This document shows, one piece after another, positions 54,616 to 63,516 of a DNA stretch of 64,000 bases. The position numbers and the translations under genes are program-made. The DNA comes from Leisingera sp. ANG-M1 (lineage in GTDB: Bacteria > Pseudomonadota > Alphaproteobacteria > Rhodobacterales > Rhodobacteraceae). A model generated the notes under the pieces. That model was not told the origin of the DNA. It worked only from the letters and a program-made list of their open reading frames with translations, and searched no databases. The DNA lies in NCBI RefSeq assembly GCF_000813745.1, contig NZ_JWLC01000005.1, positions 186,001 to 250,000 of the forward strand, given 5' to 3'. The stretch's first letter is position 1, and each line of letters opens with the position of its first letter.

Positions 54616-55415
54616 GCGAACAAACCCCGCTGGATCTGGCCCATGCGGCGATGGAAGCTGCCCCCGAGGATGATGCCGCAAGGCTGCGGTTCTACGAGCG
54701 GCTGGCGGATGCCGAGCTGTTCCTGATGCTGGCGGCAGAGGCGGAAGGGGAGCAGATCTCGCCTGAGCTGTTTGAGACGCCGGAAGGCGCCTTTGTGCTG
54801 GTGTTCGACCGCGAGGAGCGGCTGGCGCAGTTTGCCGGGCGGGCAGTGCCTTATGCCGCGCTGTCGGGCCGGGTAATCGTGCAGATGCTGACCGGGCAAG
54901 GGGATGGCCAGGGAATTGGTCTGGGGCTGAACCTGGAAGTGGCGCCCTCGGCCTTTCTGATCCCGGCGGACGCCATAGGCTGGCTGCACCGGACCTTGGG
55001 CCACGCGCCGGAAGAGGTTGAGGCCGGGGTGACGGAGTTTACTGCCCCCAAGGGCCTGCCGGAGGCACTGCTGACAGCGCTGGACGCCAAGCTTGCCACT
55101 GCGGGCGGGCTGGCTGCGGCGGCTTACCTTTCGGGCGTGCGCTATGAGGGCGGCGGGCAAGGGCACCTTCTGGGCTTCGTCGGCGCCAAGGAGGCCGCAC
55201 GCGCCTCGCTTGCGAAAGCGGCCAGCGAAGCGCTCACCTTTTCCGGCATTGAGGCCGGCGCGATGGATGTCGGCTTCTTCGAGGCAGGGGACCCGGTGGC
55301 GGCCAGCCTGGCCCGTGTTGGCCTGCGCTTTGACCTGCCGCAGCCTGAGGCGGTTCAGGAAGTGAAGCCGGTGATGCCCGGCAGCGACCCGGACAAGCCT
55401 CCTCGCTTGAAATAG
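54612..55415 (+). CDS. SseB family protein
   Basis: A 267-residue cytoplasmic protein starting inside the previous stop (ATGA). Two SseB-type domains: PLDLAHAAMEAAPEDDAARLRFYERLADAELFLML at the N-terminus (shown as PLDLAHAAMEAA and FYERLADAELF) with the VLVFDREERLAQFA core, and a C-terminal enhancer-like segment (GVRYEGGGQGHLLGFVGA). Named after enhanced serine sensitivity protein B; function in alphaproteobacteria unknown. Confidence 0.85.
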   Translation: MSEQTPLDLAHAAMEAAPEDDAARLRFYERLADAELFLMLAAEAEGEQISPELFETPEGAFVLVFDREERLAQFAGRAVPYAALSGRVIVQMLTGQGDGQGIGLGLNLEVAPSAFLIPADAIGWLHRTLGHAPEEVEAGVTEFTAPKGLPEALLTALDAKLATAGGLAAAAYLSGVRYEGGGQGHLLGFVGAKEAARASLAKAASEALTFSGIEAGAMDVGFFEAGDPVAASLARVGLRFDLPQPEAVQEVKPVMPGSDPDKPPRLK

Positions 55416-55507
55416 GTTTTCTCGCCCTCCGCGGTTTTCGCCTTATCTGCTGCTGCAAGGGCAGGGCTGCGGCCTGTGCCCGCCATACAGCAGGGAGGGA
55501 GAGAACG

Positions 55508-55921
55508 ATGGCCATTAAACAGACAGCCCATGATTTCTGCGAGGCCTGCGATGCCGGCAAGGGATGGGATGTGTGCCAGGAATGGTGCACGCCGGATGCG
55601 AGCTTCTCCGTCCAGTCGGACGCGCTGGCAGAGGTCAAAACGCTTGCAGCCTATACCGAGTGGGCCAAGGGGCTGCTGACACCATTGCCGGACGCCCATG
55701 CCGAGTTCAAATCCATTGCTGTGGATGAGGACGGCAGCCGGGTGATCCTGTTCGCAGTGTTCCACGGCACCCATACTGCGGATGCAGGCAATGGTGCGCC
55801 GACCGGTAAAAAGGTCGCCTCCGACTATGTTTATGTGCTGGATTTCGACGGGGGCAAGATCCGCCATATGACCAAGGTCTGGAACGACGTGCACGCCCTT
55901 ACACAGCTAGGCTGGATGTAG
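55508..55921 (+). CDS. NTF2-like / SnoaL-type protein
   Basis: A 137-residue alpha+beta barrel protein from ATG 55508 (GAGGGAGAG upstream). Visible blocks: AHDFCEACDAGKGWDVCQEWCTPDASF, seen as FCEACDAGKGW and QEWCTPDASF; ILFAVFHGTHTAD; VLDFDGGKIRHMTKVWND. Members include isomerases, dehydratases and ligand-binding proteins, so no reaction can be assigned. Followed by a terminator. Confidence 0.85.
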   Translation: MAIKQTAHDFCEACDAGKGWDVCQEWCTPDASFSVQSDALAEVKTLAAYTEWAKGLLTPLPDAHAEFKSIAVDEDGSRVILFAVFHGTHTADAGNGAPTGKKVASDYVYVLDFDGGKIRHMTKVWNDVHALTQLGWM

Positions 55922-55933
55922 GGCGCAACGAAA

Positions 55934-55957
55934 AGCGCCCGCAGCGTGGCGGGCGCT
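55934..55957 (+). terminator. Terminator between NTF2-like gene and yghU
   Basis: Nine-base perfect stem AGCGCCCGC / GCGGGCGCT with a six-base loop, with AAA before and CAGCTTTTCTT after. Convergent genes on both sides may share it. Confidence 0.7.
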
Positions 55958-55994
55958 CAGCTTTTCTTGAACCTGCGGTTTGCAGGCGGGGCGT

Positions 55995-56870
55995 TTACTC
56001 CGCCGCTTCCAGCTTGTCCTGGGTGCGGGTTTCGAAGTCGCTGGCGTCGTGGCGTTCGTGGAGCTGCATCTCCAGGTCGCCGAACGAGCGGTTCACCATA
56101 CGGCCGCGCTGCACCGCCGGGCGGGCATCGATGGCCTGGGCCCAGCGGACCACATTGGTGTAGCTGGCCGCGTCCAGGAACTCAGCGGCGTCGCCATAGT
56201 TGCGGCCCAGAACCAGCTGGCCGTACCAGGGCCAGATGGCGATGTCAGCGATGGAGTATTCGCTGCCTGCGATAAACTCATGCTCTGCCAGCTGACGGTC
56301 CAGCACATCCAGCTGGCGCTTGGTTTCCATGGTGAAGCGGTCGATCGGATACTGCCATTTCTCCGGTGCATAGGCATAGAAATGCCCAAAGCCGCCGCCC
56401 AGGTAAGGCGCGCTGCCCATCTGCCAGAACAGCCAGTTCATCACCTCGGTGCGGGCAGCGCCCTCTTTGGGCAGGAAGGCGCCGAATTTTTCGGCCAGAT
56501 GCAGCAGGATCGAACCGCTTTCGAACACACGGATTGGTTCGTCGCCGCTGCGGTCCAGAAGGGCCGGGATCTTGGAGTTCGGGTTTACCTCGACAAAGCC
56601 CGAGCCGAACTGGTCGCCGTCGCCGATCTTGATCAGCCAGGCGTCATATTCGGCGTCTGCGTGGCCCGCGGCCAGCAGCTCTTCGAACATCACGGTGACC
56701 TTCACCCCGTTCGGGGTTGCCAGCGAATAGAGCTGAAAGGGGTGCTTGCCTGCGGGCAGCTCTTTGTCATGGGTCGCACCGGCGATCGGACGGTTGATCG
56801 AGGCAAACTCGCCGCCATTGCCTTGTTCCCATTTCCAGACTTTCGGCGGGGTGTAGGGGGTGTCGCTCAT
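55995..56870 (-). CDS. yghU: Glutathione-dependent disulfide-bond oxidoreductase (YghU/Nu-class GST)
   Basis: A 291-residue glutathione-S-transferase-like protein. The N-terminal extension YTPPKVWKWEQGNGGEFASINRP is the YghU hallmark. The thioredoxin-like domain has VEVNPNSKIPALLD and the glutathione-binding FESGSILLHLAEK. The all-helical C-terminal domain has EYSIADIAIWPWYGQL. YghU binds two glutathiones and reduces disulfides and hydroperoxides. Length matches E. coli. Confidence 0.94.
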   Translation of the reverse strand: MSDTPYTPPKVWKWEQGNGGEFASINRPIAGATHDKELPAGKHPFQLYSLATPNGVKVTVMFEELLAAGHADAEYDAWLIKIGDGDQFGSGFVEVNPNSKIPALLDRSGDEPIRVFESGSILLHLAEKFGAFLPKEGAARTEVMNWLFWQMGSAPYLGGGFGHFYAYAPEKWQYPIDRFTMETKRQLDVLDRQLAEHEFIAGSEYSIADIAIWPWYGQLVLGRNYGDAAEFLDAASYTNVVRWAQAIDARPAVQRGRMVNRSFGDLEMQLHERHDASDFETRTQDKLEAAE

Positions 56871-57143
56871 CTGTCGGGCCTTGTTCTGATTGTTTCCTGA
56901 ATAGGGTCAATCGCACATGCTTCGGCGATCGGCTCAGGCAGAGATAAGGGGATATTTACAAATTCCAATGACTGGAAGGTATGGGCGGCTGAAATTTTTC
57001 AAAAGTTCACAGAACCAGCGCATGCGGACACAGAGGCGTGAGACCCCCTTCGCATTTGTTTCAGGCCCTATAATGTTTGACCCGAAGCCGGATAGGATGC
57101 CGGTGCCCAAGTTGAAGCGATCACCGATGAAAGGGATGATTTC
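56871..57143. promoter_or_regulatory. Divergent yghU / YHS promoter region
   Basis: About 270 bases without a gene. A consensus -10 TATAAT lies at 57069-57074, 70 bases before the YHS gene, with no good -35 at the right spacing. GAAAGGGA precedes the YHS start. Confidence 0.4.
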
Positions 57144-57662
57144 ATGAAGCGTTTTGCACTTGCTGCTGCGGCAGCGCTGTCCTTTGCAATGCCGGCCTTT
57201 GCGGGCGAGCAGTATGTCGACGGCACCGGCTATGCCGTGTCGGGCTATGATGTGGTGGCCTACCGCAGCCTGGAAATGAACCCGGTTGGCACGCCGCAGA
57301 CCGCGCCGGTGCGCGGCAGCACGGATTTCACCGCGGAATACAACGGCGCAACCTGGGCGTTCTCCTCGGCCGAGAACCGCGACAAGTTCGCGGCAAACCC
57401 GGCCTATTACGCACCGCAGTATGACGGCCACTGCGCCTATGGCGTCTCCAAGGGCGGCAAAGTGCCGGCCAACCCGAACCTGTGGCGCATCGTCGACGAC
57501 AAGCTGTATCTGAACATCACCGACGTAGTGGTCGGCTTCTGGGAAGAAGACATCCCGGGCAACATCAACCTGGCCGAAGGCAACTGGCCGGGGATCGAGC
57601 CGAAAGCGGCCTCGGACAGCGTGATCCCGAAATTCACCTCGGAAGGCCCGGTCGCCAACTGA
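57144..57662 (+). CDS. Secreted YHS domain-containing protein
   Basis: A 172-residue protein with a cleavable signal peptide (residues 1-20, ending AFA). The YHS core is at ~28-105: GYAVSGYDVVAYRS, then TAEYNGATWAFSSAENRDKFAANPAYYAPQYDGHC (key residues Y, W, F, F and the final GHCAYGVSKG). The tail YLNITDVVVGFWEEDIPGN is typical for the periplasmic form. YHS domains bind metals in some copper and heavy-metal enzymes, so periplasmic metal handling is plausible. Confidence 0.9.
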   Translation: MKRFALAAAAALSFAMPAFAGEQYVDGTGYAVSGYDVVAYRSLEMNPVGTPQTAPVRGSTDFTAEYNGATWAFSSAENRDKFAANPAYYAPQYDGHCAYGVSKGGKVPANPNLWRIVDDKLYLNITDVVVGFWEEDIPGNINLAEGNWPGIEPKAASDSVIPKFTSEGPVAN

Positions 57663-57711
57663 TCCGGGCGCGGGCCGCGGAAGGCCTGCTGTATCAACAG
57701 GCAAGACAGGA

Positions 57712-57741
57712 AACCCGCGCTGGCGAGCGCGGGTTTTTTTG
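57712..57741 (+). terminator. Rho-independent terminator after the YHS gene
   Basis: Nine-base stem AACCCGCGC / GCGCGGGTT with a six-base loop followed by a T-run (57734-57740). It lies 49 bases after the stop and just before the end of the convergent hydrolase. Confidence 0.9.
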
Positions 57742-57759
57742 TTCGCTAAATAGGAAGCC

Positions 57760-58608
57760 CTAGCTGTTCCGGGCCAGGAAATCCAACAGCAGCTGCGAAA
57801 TCCGCCCGGGCTGGTCCTCCATCGCAAAATGGCCGCAATTCTCCAGCACGTCCAACTCGGAGCCCGGGATTGCTTCCTGCAGCCGGTAGGCCCAGTCCGC
57901 GACCTGCCACGCGTCATCCGCGCCCCAGATCAGCTTGACCGGCAGCTTGCCCAGCTCATGCAGGCGGTCTGCAATTCCCATCGTGTGCTTGGGATCATAG
58001 TGGCGGACCTGATGCTGGAACAGGCTGCCCTGGCCGATAGGGCCGGAGATGAAATCCAGGTAGGTCTGCAGCGGCCCGTCTATCAGCTGCTGCTGGTTTT
58101 GAACTGCCGACAGCAGCCACTCCCGGAAATGCGCGCGGTGATCGGCATCAGGCTTCTTGATCAGCGCCTCCAGCCCGTCCTGCATCTGCTGGCGGGTGCG
58201 TTTTGACGGGTAGCTGTCATAGCTGACCACGTCGATCAGCGTCAGCGAGCGCAGCCGTTCGGGGGAGAAGACGCCGAGGCGCTTGGCGACGGCGCCGCCA
58301 ATGTCGTGCGCGATCACATGGGTGCTCTCCAGCCCCCAATAGTCCAGCAGCCCCTCCAGAACCGGCACCTGCGCGCTGATCGAGGTGTCGATGGCCGGAT
58401 CGGCGGGGCGTTCGGACAGCCCGTAGCCCAGCAGGTCGTAGACATGCACCTGGTGGCCTGCCTCCACCAGCGCCGGCATGACATTGCGCCAGATCAGCGA
58501 AGAGGACGGGGTGCCGTGGATCAGCACAACCGGCGTGCCCGCGCCATGCACGCCGTGGGTGATGCGGGTGCCGTTGATCAGCACATTTTCTGTGACAATG
58601 TGGTCCAT
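57760..58608 (-). CDS. Alpha/beta hydrolase with aspartate nucleophile (haloalkane dehalogenase/epoxide hydrolase-like)
   Basis: A 282-residue alpha/beta-fold hydrolase. HGTPSSSLIW is the oxyanion block. The nucleophile elbow is VIAHDIGGAV with Asp102 where esterases have Ser. GADDAW supplies an acid and NCGHFAMED the catalytic His. An Asp nucleophile is the mark of haloalkane dehalogenases, fluoroacetate dehalogenases and epoxide hydrolases. No signal peptide. It is divergent from a LysR regulator that probably controls it in response to substrate. Confidence 0.87.
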   Translation of the reverse strand: MDHIVTENVLINGTRITHGVHGAGTPVVLIHGTPSSSLIWRNVMPALVEAGHQVHVYDLLGYGLSERPADPAIDTSISAQVPVLEGLLDYWGLESTHVIAHDIGGAVAKRLGVFSPERLRSLTLIDVVSYDSYPSKRTRQQMQDGLEALIKKPDADHRAHFREWLLSAVQNQQQLIDGPLQTYLDFISGPIGQGSLFQHQVRHYDPKHTMGIADRLHELGKLPVKLIWGADDAWQVADWAYRLQEAIPGSELDVLENCGHFAMEDQPGRISQLLLDFLARNS

Positions 58609-58652
58609 GTTTCAGCTCCTTTTTTGCTAGGACCGAACATGATGCTAATTAG

Positions 58653-58673
58653 TCAATGACTCAAATGAGTTGA
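58653..58673. promoter_or_regulatory. LysR-type operator candidate
   Basis: TCAA-N13-TTGA with an inner perfect ACTCA-AA-TGAGT dyad, in the 125-base gap between the hydrolase and lysR-type genes. It contains a T-N11-A core typical of LysR binding sites. Confidence 0.5.
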
Positions 58674-58733
58674 TTTGATGTAGTGATCGAAATTTGTCAT
58701 ACTTGTCGCAAGAGCCGGAATCAGGAGACCCGT

Positions 58734-59612
58734 ATGAGCCATCGGATGGACATCGACGTGCTGCAGGCGCTTTGCGCGGTGCAGGACTGCGGCGGGGTGA
58801 CCCGGGCGGCGGAGCATCTGGCGCTGTCGCAATCGGCGGTCTCGCATAAAATCAAACGCTTGGAGGAGCGGCTGGGCCGCAGCCTGCTGGCGCGGCGCAC
58901 CGGGGGGCCCCTGTTTACCGAAGATGGTCAGCGGCTTCTGGGCTATGCCCGCCGTATTCTGGCTCTGCATGACGAGGCCCTGGCCAGCCTCGCCAGCCAG
59001 CCGCTCAAGGGCAGCATCCGGCTGGGCATGACCGAGGACACCACCAGCAGCGGGCTGTCGCGCATCCTGGGCCGGTTTGCCCGGCTGCACCCCGAGGTTC
59101 AGGTGCGCACTCACGTGGCGCAAAGCCTGACGCTGGAGCAGCAGCTGGCGCGCGGCGAAGCGGATCTGGCGGTGATGCAGATTTTCCAGAGCCGGCTGCA
59201 GCCGTCGGACACGGTGCTTTATGAAGACAGCCTGCATTGGGTGAAATCACCCGATCTGCCCTTGCTGCCGGACCGCCCGGTGCCGTTCCTGGCCTTTGAC
59301 GCGCAGTGTTTCTACAAGCATTGGGCCGAGGAGGCCGGATCAGAGCGCGGGGCAGGGCTGGTCACTGTCCTGGAATGCGCCAGTGTGGCCGGGATCGCCT
59401 CCGGTGTTTTGTCCGGGCTGGGTGTGGCTTTGCTCAACGCCCGCCATATCACGCCGCAGATGGAGGTCATCGACCATGTGATGGGCCCGCCGCCGCCGCC
59501 GATTGCTTATGTGGTTCGGATTGCGGCCAAGTCCCGCTCCGTCGCGGCCAAGTCCCTGGCGGCGGAAATCGCAAGGGAGTCTGCCGGTCAAAACAGCCTG
59601 AGCGCCGCATAA
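58734..59612 (+). CDS. LysR family transcriptional regulator
   Basis: A 292-residue regulator from ATG 58734 (CAGGAG upstream). The N-terminal helix-turn-helix is VTRAAEHLALSQSAVSHKIKRLEERLG, seen as AAEHLALSQSAVSHKIK. The substrate-binding domain starts near residue 90 (GSIRLGMTEDTTSSGLSRIL). Its divergent partner is the Asp-nucleophile hydrolase, the usual target relationship. Confidence 0.93.
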   Translation: MSHRMDIDVLQALCAVQDCGGVTRAAEHLALSQSAVSHKIKRLEERLGRSLLARRTGGPLFTEDGQRLLGYARRILALHDEALASLASQPLKGSIRLGMTEDTTSSGLSRILGRFARLHPEVQVRTHVAQSLTLEQQLARGEADLAVMQIFQSRLQPSDTVLYEDSLHWVKSPDLPLLPDRPVPFLAFDAQCFYKHWAEEAGSERGAGLVTVLECASVAGIASGVLSGLGVALLNARHITPQMEVIDHVMGPPPPPIAYVVRIAAKSRSVAAKSLAAEIARESAGQNSLSAA

Positions 59613-59632
59613 TCCGCTGCCGTCAAAACAAA

Positions 59633-59656
59633 AAACCCGCGCCGGGGCGCGGGTTT
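59633..59656 (+). terminator. Bidirectional terminator between lysR-type gene and gcrA
   Basis: Ten-base stem AAACCCGCGC / GCGCGGGTTT with a four-base CGGG loop, 20 bases after the LysR stop and 22 bases from the gcrA stop. Confidence 0.8.
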
Positions 59657-59678
59657 CGAAGACTGTATGACCGGGGCC

Positions 59679-60275
59679 TCAGCGGCGGCGGTCGCGGCGC
59701 GAGGACATCGGCTGGAAGGCCACGCCCACATGCGCTTCGCAATAGGGTTTGCCCTGCTGCGCCGGCAGGCCGCAGAACCAGAAGTCCTCGGTCGCCGGGT
59801 CGCCCACCGGCCATTTGCAGGTGCGCTCGGTCAGGTCCATCAGGCTCAGCTTCTTGGCCTTCTTCTCGACCTCGTTCACCTTGGCCAGCGCCTCGGGGCT
59901 GATTTCATTGGCCGAAGGCTGCGGCGGCAGCGGCTGGCCGGCCGGGATGATCTGACGGCGCGCCGGAGTCGCGGGTTTTGCCTCAGCCGCAGGCTGAGCA
60001 GCGGCCGGGCGGGCCGGTTCGGTCTTGGGCTGCGGCTTGGGCTTGGGCGCAGCCGCAGGTTTGGGCGCCGCGGCGGCGGGCGCTGCTGCGGGCTTTTCCT
60101 TGGGCTCGGCTGCCTTGGCGCCGCCGCTGTTGCGGTTGGACAGGCCGAGGCGGTGCACCTTGCCGATCACAGCGTTGCGGGTGACGCCGCCCAGTTCCTT
60201 GGCGATCTGGCTGGCCGACTGGCCCTCGCCCCACATTTTCTTGAGCAGTTCGACGCGCTCGTCTGTCCAGGACAT
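59679..60275 (-). CDS. gcrA: GcrA cell cycle regulator
   Basis: A 198-residue protein from ATG 60275. Residues ~1-45 are the DNA-binding region (SWTDERVELLKKMWGEGQSA, then ITRNAVIGKVHRLGL-like GGVTRNAVIGKVHRLGL). A long Ala/Pro/Lys linker follows, and the C-terminal ~50 residues carry the sigma-70-contact domain with CKWPVGDP, WFCG and YCEAH. GcrA recruits RNA polymerase to CcrM-methylated GANTC promoters in the alphaproteobacterial cell cycle. Single gene. Confidence 0.95.
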   Translation of the reverse strand: MSWTDERVELLKKMWGEGQSASQIAKELGGVTRNAVIGKVHRLGLSNRNSGGAKAAEPKEKPAAAPAAAAPKPAAAPKPKPQPKTEPARPAAAQPAAEAKPATPARRQIIPAGQPLPPQPSANEISPEALAKVNEVEKKAKKLSLMDLTERTCKWPVGDPATEDFWFCGLPAQQGKPYCEAHVGVAFQPMSSRRDRRR

Positions 60276-60437
60276 ATGTTGCCTTTCCAAGCCAATAGCG
60301 GCCCCAGGGGTTCTGCGGGCCGCCATTAAATTCCGTGTGATCTCCTATTTTAATCACTACGGGCGGAGTTACAAGGCATCTTGCGCCCCAAGCCGCAGAG
60401 GTTATGCAGGCAATGCAACGAATAATGCGAGGGCAGC

Positions 60438-61250
60438 ATGGCGGATCAGGGCTATCAGGTCGAACTAGGCGCGCGCCGGTTCGGGCACGTGAACTGGATG
60501 GGGCTGAAGGCGCTGGCCTGGCGCGAGGTGAAGCGGTTCCTGGCGGTCTGGACCCAGACCCTGCTGGCACCATTGATGACCGCGGCGCTGTTTCTGATGA
60601 TCTTCAACATCGCCATCGGGCCGAAGCGCGGCGATGTGATGGGGGTGCCGTTCCTGACCTTTCTGGCGCCGGGCATCATGATGATGACCGTGATCCAGAA
60701 CGCCTTTGCCAATACGTCCTCCTCGATCGTGATTGCCAAGGTGCAGGGCAATATCGTCGACACGCTGATGCCGCCCCTGTCGGGGCTGGAGATCCTGCTG
60801 GGCTACCTGGCAGGGGCCGTTGCCCGCGGCACATTGGTGGCGCTGGCGATCGGTCTGGGGCTGATGGCAGTGCTTCAGATCGTGCCTGCGCATCCGCTGG
60901 TGGCGCTGGTGTTCATCGTGCTGGGGGCGGCGTTTCTGGGCGGCCTGGGCATCGTCGCCGGGGTATTTGCCGACAAATTCGACCAGATGGCGGCGATTAC
61001 CAATTTCATCGTGACGCCCTTGGCGTTCCTCTCAGGCACCTTCTATTCGGTTGAGGCGCTGCCGCCGGTGCTGAAGGCGATCAGCCATGTGAACCCGGTG
61101 TTCTACCTGATCGACGGGGTGCGATTCGGGGTGATCGGCACCTCCGACAGTTCCCCCTGGCTGGGGCTGGCGGTCTGCAGCGGCGCCACGCTTGCGGTCT
61201 GCACCCTGGCTTGGGTGATGCTGCGCACCGGCTACCGGCTGAAACCCTAA
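60438..61250 (+). CDS. ABC-2 type transporter permease without adjacent ATPase
   Basis: A 270-residue inner-membrane permease of the YadH/NodJ type with six membrane segments. The ABC-2 signature is near the C-terminus: IVTPLAFLSGTFYSVEALPPVLKAISHVNPVFYLIDGVRFGVIG, of which FLSGTFYSVEALP and HVNPVFYLIDGVRFG are the key parts. The partner ATPase is not adjacent: gcrA lies on one side and an MFS gene on the other. The cargo is unknown. GAGGG precedes ATG 60438. Confidence 0.9.
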   Translation: MADQGYQVELGARRFGHVNWMGLKALAWREVKRFLAVWTQTLLAPLMTAALFLMIFNIAIGPKRGDVMGVPFLTFLAPGIMMMTVIQNAFANTSSSIVIAKVQGNIVDTLMPPLSGLEILLGYLAGAVARGTLVALAIGLGLMAVLQIVPAHPLVALVFIVLGAAFLGGLGIVAGVFADKFDQMAAITNFIVTPLAFLSGTFYSVEALPPVLKAISHVNPVFYLIDGVRFGVIGTSDSSPWLGLAVCSGATLAVCTLAWVMLRTGYRLKP

Positions 61251-61255
61251 CCCCG

Positions 61256-62488
61256 CTATTCCGCTGGCACCGGCTCGGCGGCGGGTGCCAGCTTGCGGTG
61301 TCCCAGGCGCGGGTGCAGCTTGCCCGCTAGCCAGACGGCCGCTGCGGTGGCGGCAGCGCCCGCGGTAAAGATGCCCGCAACAGGCGCCACCAACAGCACC
61401 AGCCAAGCCGCCCCTGGCGTCAGAATGCCGGAGATATCGCGGTAGCTGGAATAGACCGCCGACATCTCGGTCCGCTCCGAGGGTTTCACCGCCATCAGGA
61501 ACGGAAGGCCTGCGCAGATATCCAGCAAGATCAGCGCGGCAGAGCCTGCGACCAGCAGCGCAATCGACGCCACCGGCCAGCCCTGGGCAAAGCCCGCGGC
61601 GCCGAAGCAGAGGGTCACGCCCAGGAAACCGGTGCGCACGGCCAGCCGGATCGAGTGGCGCTGCACCAGCCGCAGCAGCAGCGGCGCGCCGAACAGGGCT
61701 GCATTGGTGGCAGACAAAAGGATGCCGCCCAGCTCCTCGCCCAGGCCCTTTTCGATGGCAAAGATCGGCAGGTAGACCACATAGATCCACCAGCCCGCCG
61801 AGCGGATCACCGCAAACAGCCAGCCGGTGACCAGCCGCGGCTGGGCCAGGAAGCGGGGCAGGTATTTAAGTGGGCTGGAGGCCGGCCCGCGCGCCCGGGC
61901 GATCTGCTTGCCGTTACCCATCCGCATCCACCAAAACGCTGCCAGCTGGATCAGCGCCGCACCGCCGGAGATCAGAAAGGGGACAGGCGCCCACCACTCC
62001 AAGAGCAGCACACCGGCCACCGGCCCGGCGGTCCAGCCTACCGCAGAATAGAACATCCGCGAGGTCTCGCACCTGCCGAGCTCCACCCGGGCGATGTAAT
62101 CCAGCACATAGGCGTTGAAGCAGATGAAGGTGACCACCGCCGCCACGGTGTTAAGCGCCAGCGCCGCCAGCACCGAGGCCGGGCTGCCCTCTATGGCAAA
62201 ACCGGCGGACAGGACAAACATCGCAGCCCCCAGCGAATAGGCCCAGCGGCGCGGCAGCAGCCGGATCAGCCCTGGCACCATCATCCCGGCAATCAGCGAC
62301 AGCACACCCACGGCGAAGTAGGACGCCGAGACAAGGCCGGCGTCTCCCAGTGCCCGGTACATGATCAGCGGAAACACTGAGATCAGGATGCCGCGCACCA
62401 CTGCCTCAAGCCCCGCAAGGATGCCGAAGTCCCGCACCGAAGGCACCGGCGCGTGGCGCAGCCAATCAGGTATCCGCCGCTCGTGCAT
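61256..62488 (-). CDS. MFS transporter
   Basis: A 410-residue integral membrane protein with about 12 hydrophobic segments, e.g. LVSASYFAVGVLSLIAGMMVPG, VLAALALNTVAAVVTFICFNAYVL and ASIALLVAGSAALILLDICAG. ARVELGRCETSRMFYSAVGWTAGPVAGVL is the conserved central part (key: RxE...YSAVGW..GP..G). Substrate unknown. It converges on the ABC-2 permease gene with a five-base gap. Confidence 0.87.
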   Translation of the reverse strand: MHERRIPDWLRHAPVPSVRDFGILAGLEAVVRGILISVFPLIMYRALGDAGLVSASYFAVGVLSLIAGMMVPGLIRLLPRRWAYSLGAAMFVLSAGFAIEGSPASVLAALALNTVAAVVTFICFNAYVLDYIARVELGRCETSRMFYSAVGWTAGPVAGVLLLEWWAPVPFLISGGAALIQLAAFWWMRMGNGKQIARARGPASSPLKYLPRFLAQPRLVTGWLFAVIRSAGWWIYVVYLPIFAIEKGLGEELGGILLSATNAALFGAPLLLRLVQRHSIRLAVRTGFLGVTLCFGAAGFAQGWPVASIALLVAGSAALILLDICAGLPFLMAVKPSERTEMSAVYSSYRDISGILTPGAAWLVLLVAPVAGIFTAGAAATAAAVWLAGKLHPRLGHRKLAPAAEPVPAE

Positions 62489-62604
62489 CTGTCCCTCCTG
62501 TCCCGCTGAAAGTCAGGGTGGAGGCGGAACCTGAACGGAAAATGCCGGTTTTCGACGCGGCGGTCGCTGCCGGGCCTGGGGCTGGGAGAAACTTTACGTG
62601 AAGC

Positions 62605-63516
62605 CTATTTCGCGGCGGGCGCCGGGGCGCGGTCATGGGGTCTTTGCCGCCCCTCCCGCCAGGCTAGAATGGCGGCGCCCGCCAGGATGATCACCGCACC
62701 CAGCACGGAGATGGCATCCGGCACCGCACCAAATCCCAGGAAGTCATAGAGCGCGGCAAAGACCAGCGTGGCATAGCTGAAAGGCGCCACAAATGACGCA
62801 TCGGCCCGCGCCATGCCGTTGATGAAACAGGCCTGGGCGCAGGCCATCAAAAGGCCGAGCGCTGCCAGCGCACCCCATTGCGCAGGCGTTGGCATCTGCC
62901 AGACCGGCAGCACCGCGCAGGTCGCGATGGCCAGGCCCAGCAGGTTGTTGAACCACAGGACCTGCAACGGCGCTTCGCGGCCTGCCAGTTTCTTGATGAA
63001 GATCAGCTCCATCCCCATCACCGCCGCGGCTGTCAGCGCCAGCAGTGCCGCGGGTTGGAAGCTGGCAGGCGTGGGCCGCAGCAGGATCATCGCACCGATC
63101 ATGGCAATCAGCGCAGCACCCCAGCGCCAGGGGCCGACACGCTCGCCCAGGAGCGGGATCGCCAGCAGCATGCCGAAGACCGGGTTCAGGAAGGTGATCG
63201 CGGTGGCATCCGCCAGCGGGATATAGGCGACGGAGGCAAACATCAGCGTGACACCCGCCCAGCCAAAGGAGGTGCGGCCGATGTGATAGCCCCAATGCGG
63301 CCGGATGAACTGGGGGCGCAGGATCAGCACCCCAGTTGAGATCCCCATGAAGGCAAACAGAAACCGCCCGTGGCTGATCTGCATCGGGTGCAGCGGCGTG
63401 CCCAGAACGTCTGTCCCCAGCGCTTTGGCCATCAGCGTTGTGGCTGCAATGAAGGTGGTTGCTGCCAGGATCAGGGCGGCGGCCAGGGCTGGGTTCTGCG
63501 GTGTGGCGATGCTCAT
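62605..63516 (-). CDS. DMT family transporter (EamA)
   Basis: A 303-residue protein from ATG 63516 with ten membrane helices in two EamA repeats: TFIAATTLMAKALG ... HGRFLFAFMGISTGVL and LLALTAAAVMGMELIFIKKLAG ... FSYATLVFAALYDFLGFG. The motif PLADATAITFLNPVFGMLLA is typical of the family. Likely exporter of small metabolites; substrate unknown. Confidence 0.9.
   Translation of the reverse strand: MSIATPQNPALAAALILAATTFIAATTLMAKALGTDVLGTPLHPMQISHGRFLFAFMGISTGVLILRPQFIRPHWGYHIGRTSFGWAGVTLMFASVAYIPLADATAITFLNPVFGMLLAIPLLGERVGPWRWGAALIAMIGAMILLRPTPASFQPAALLALTAAAVMGMELIFIKKLAGREAPLQVLWFNNLLGLAIATCAVLPVWQMPTPAQWGALAALGLLMACAQACFINGMARADASFVAPFSYATLVFAALYDFLGFGAVPDAISVLGAVIILAGAAILAWREGRQRPHDRAPAPAAK

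Noticed and set aside
56934-57917. 327-codon minus-strand frame opposite the YHS gene
   Set aside because: It runs through the YHS terminator and its translation lacks any domain, while the plus-strand gene has a signal peptide and YHS core.
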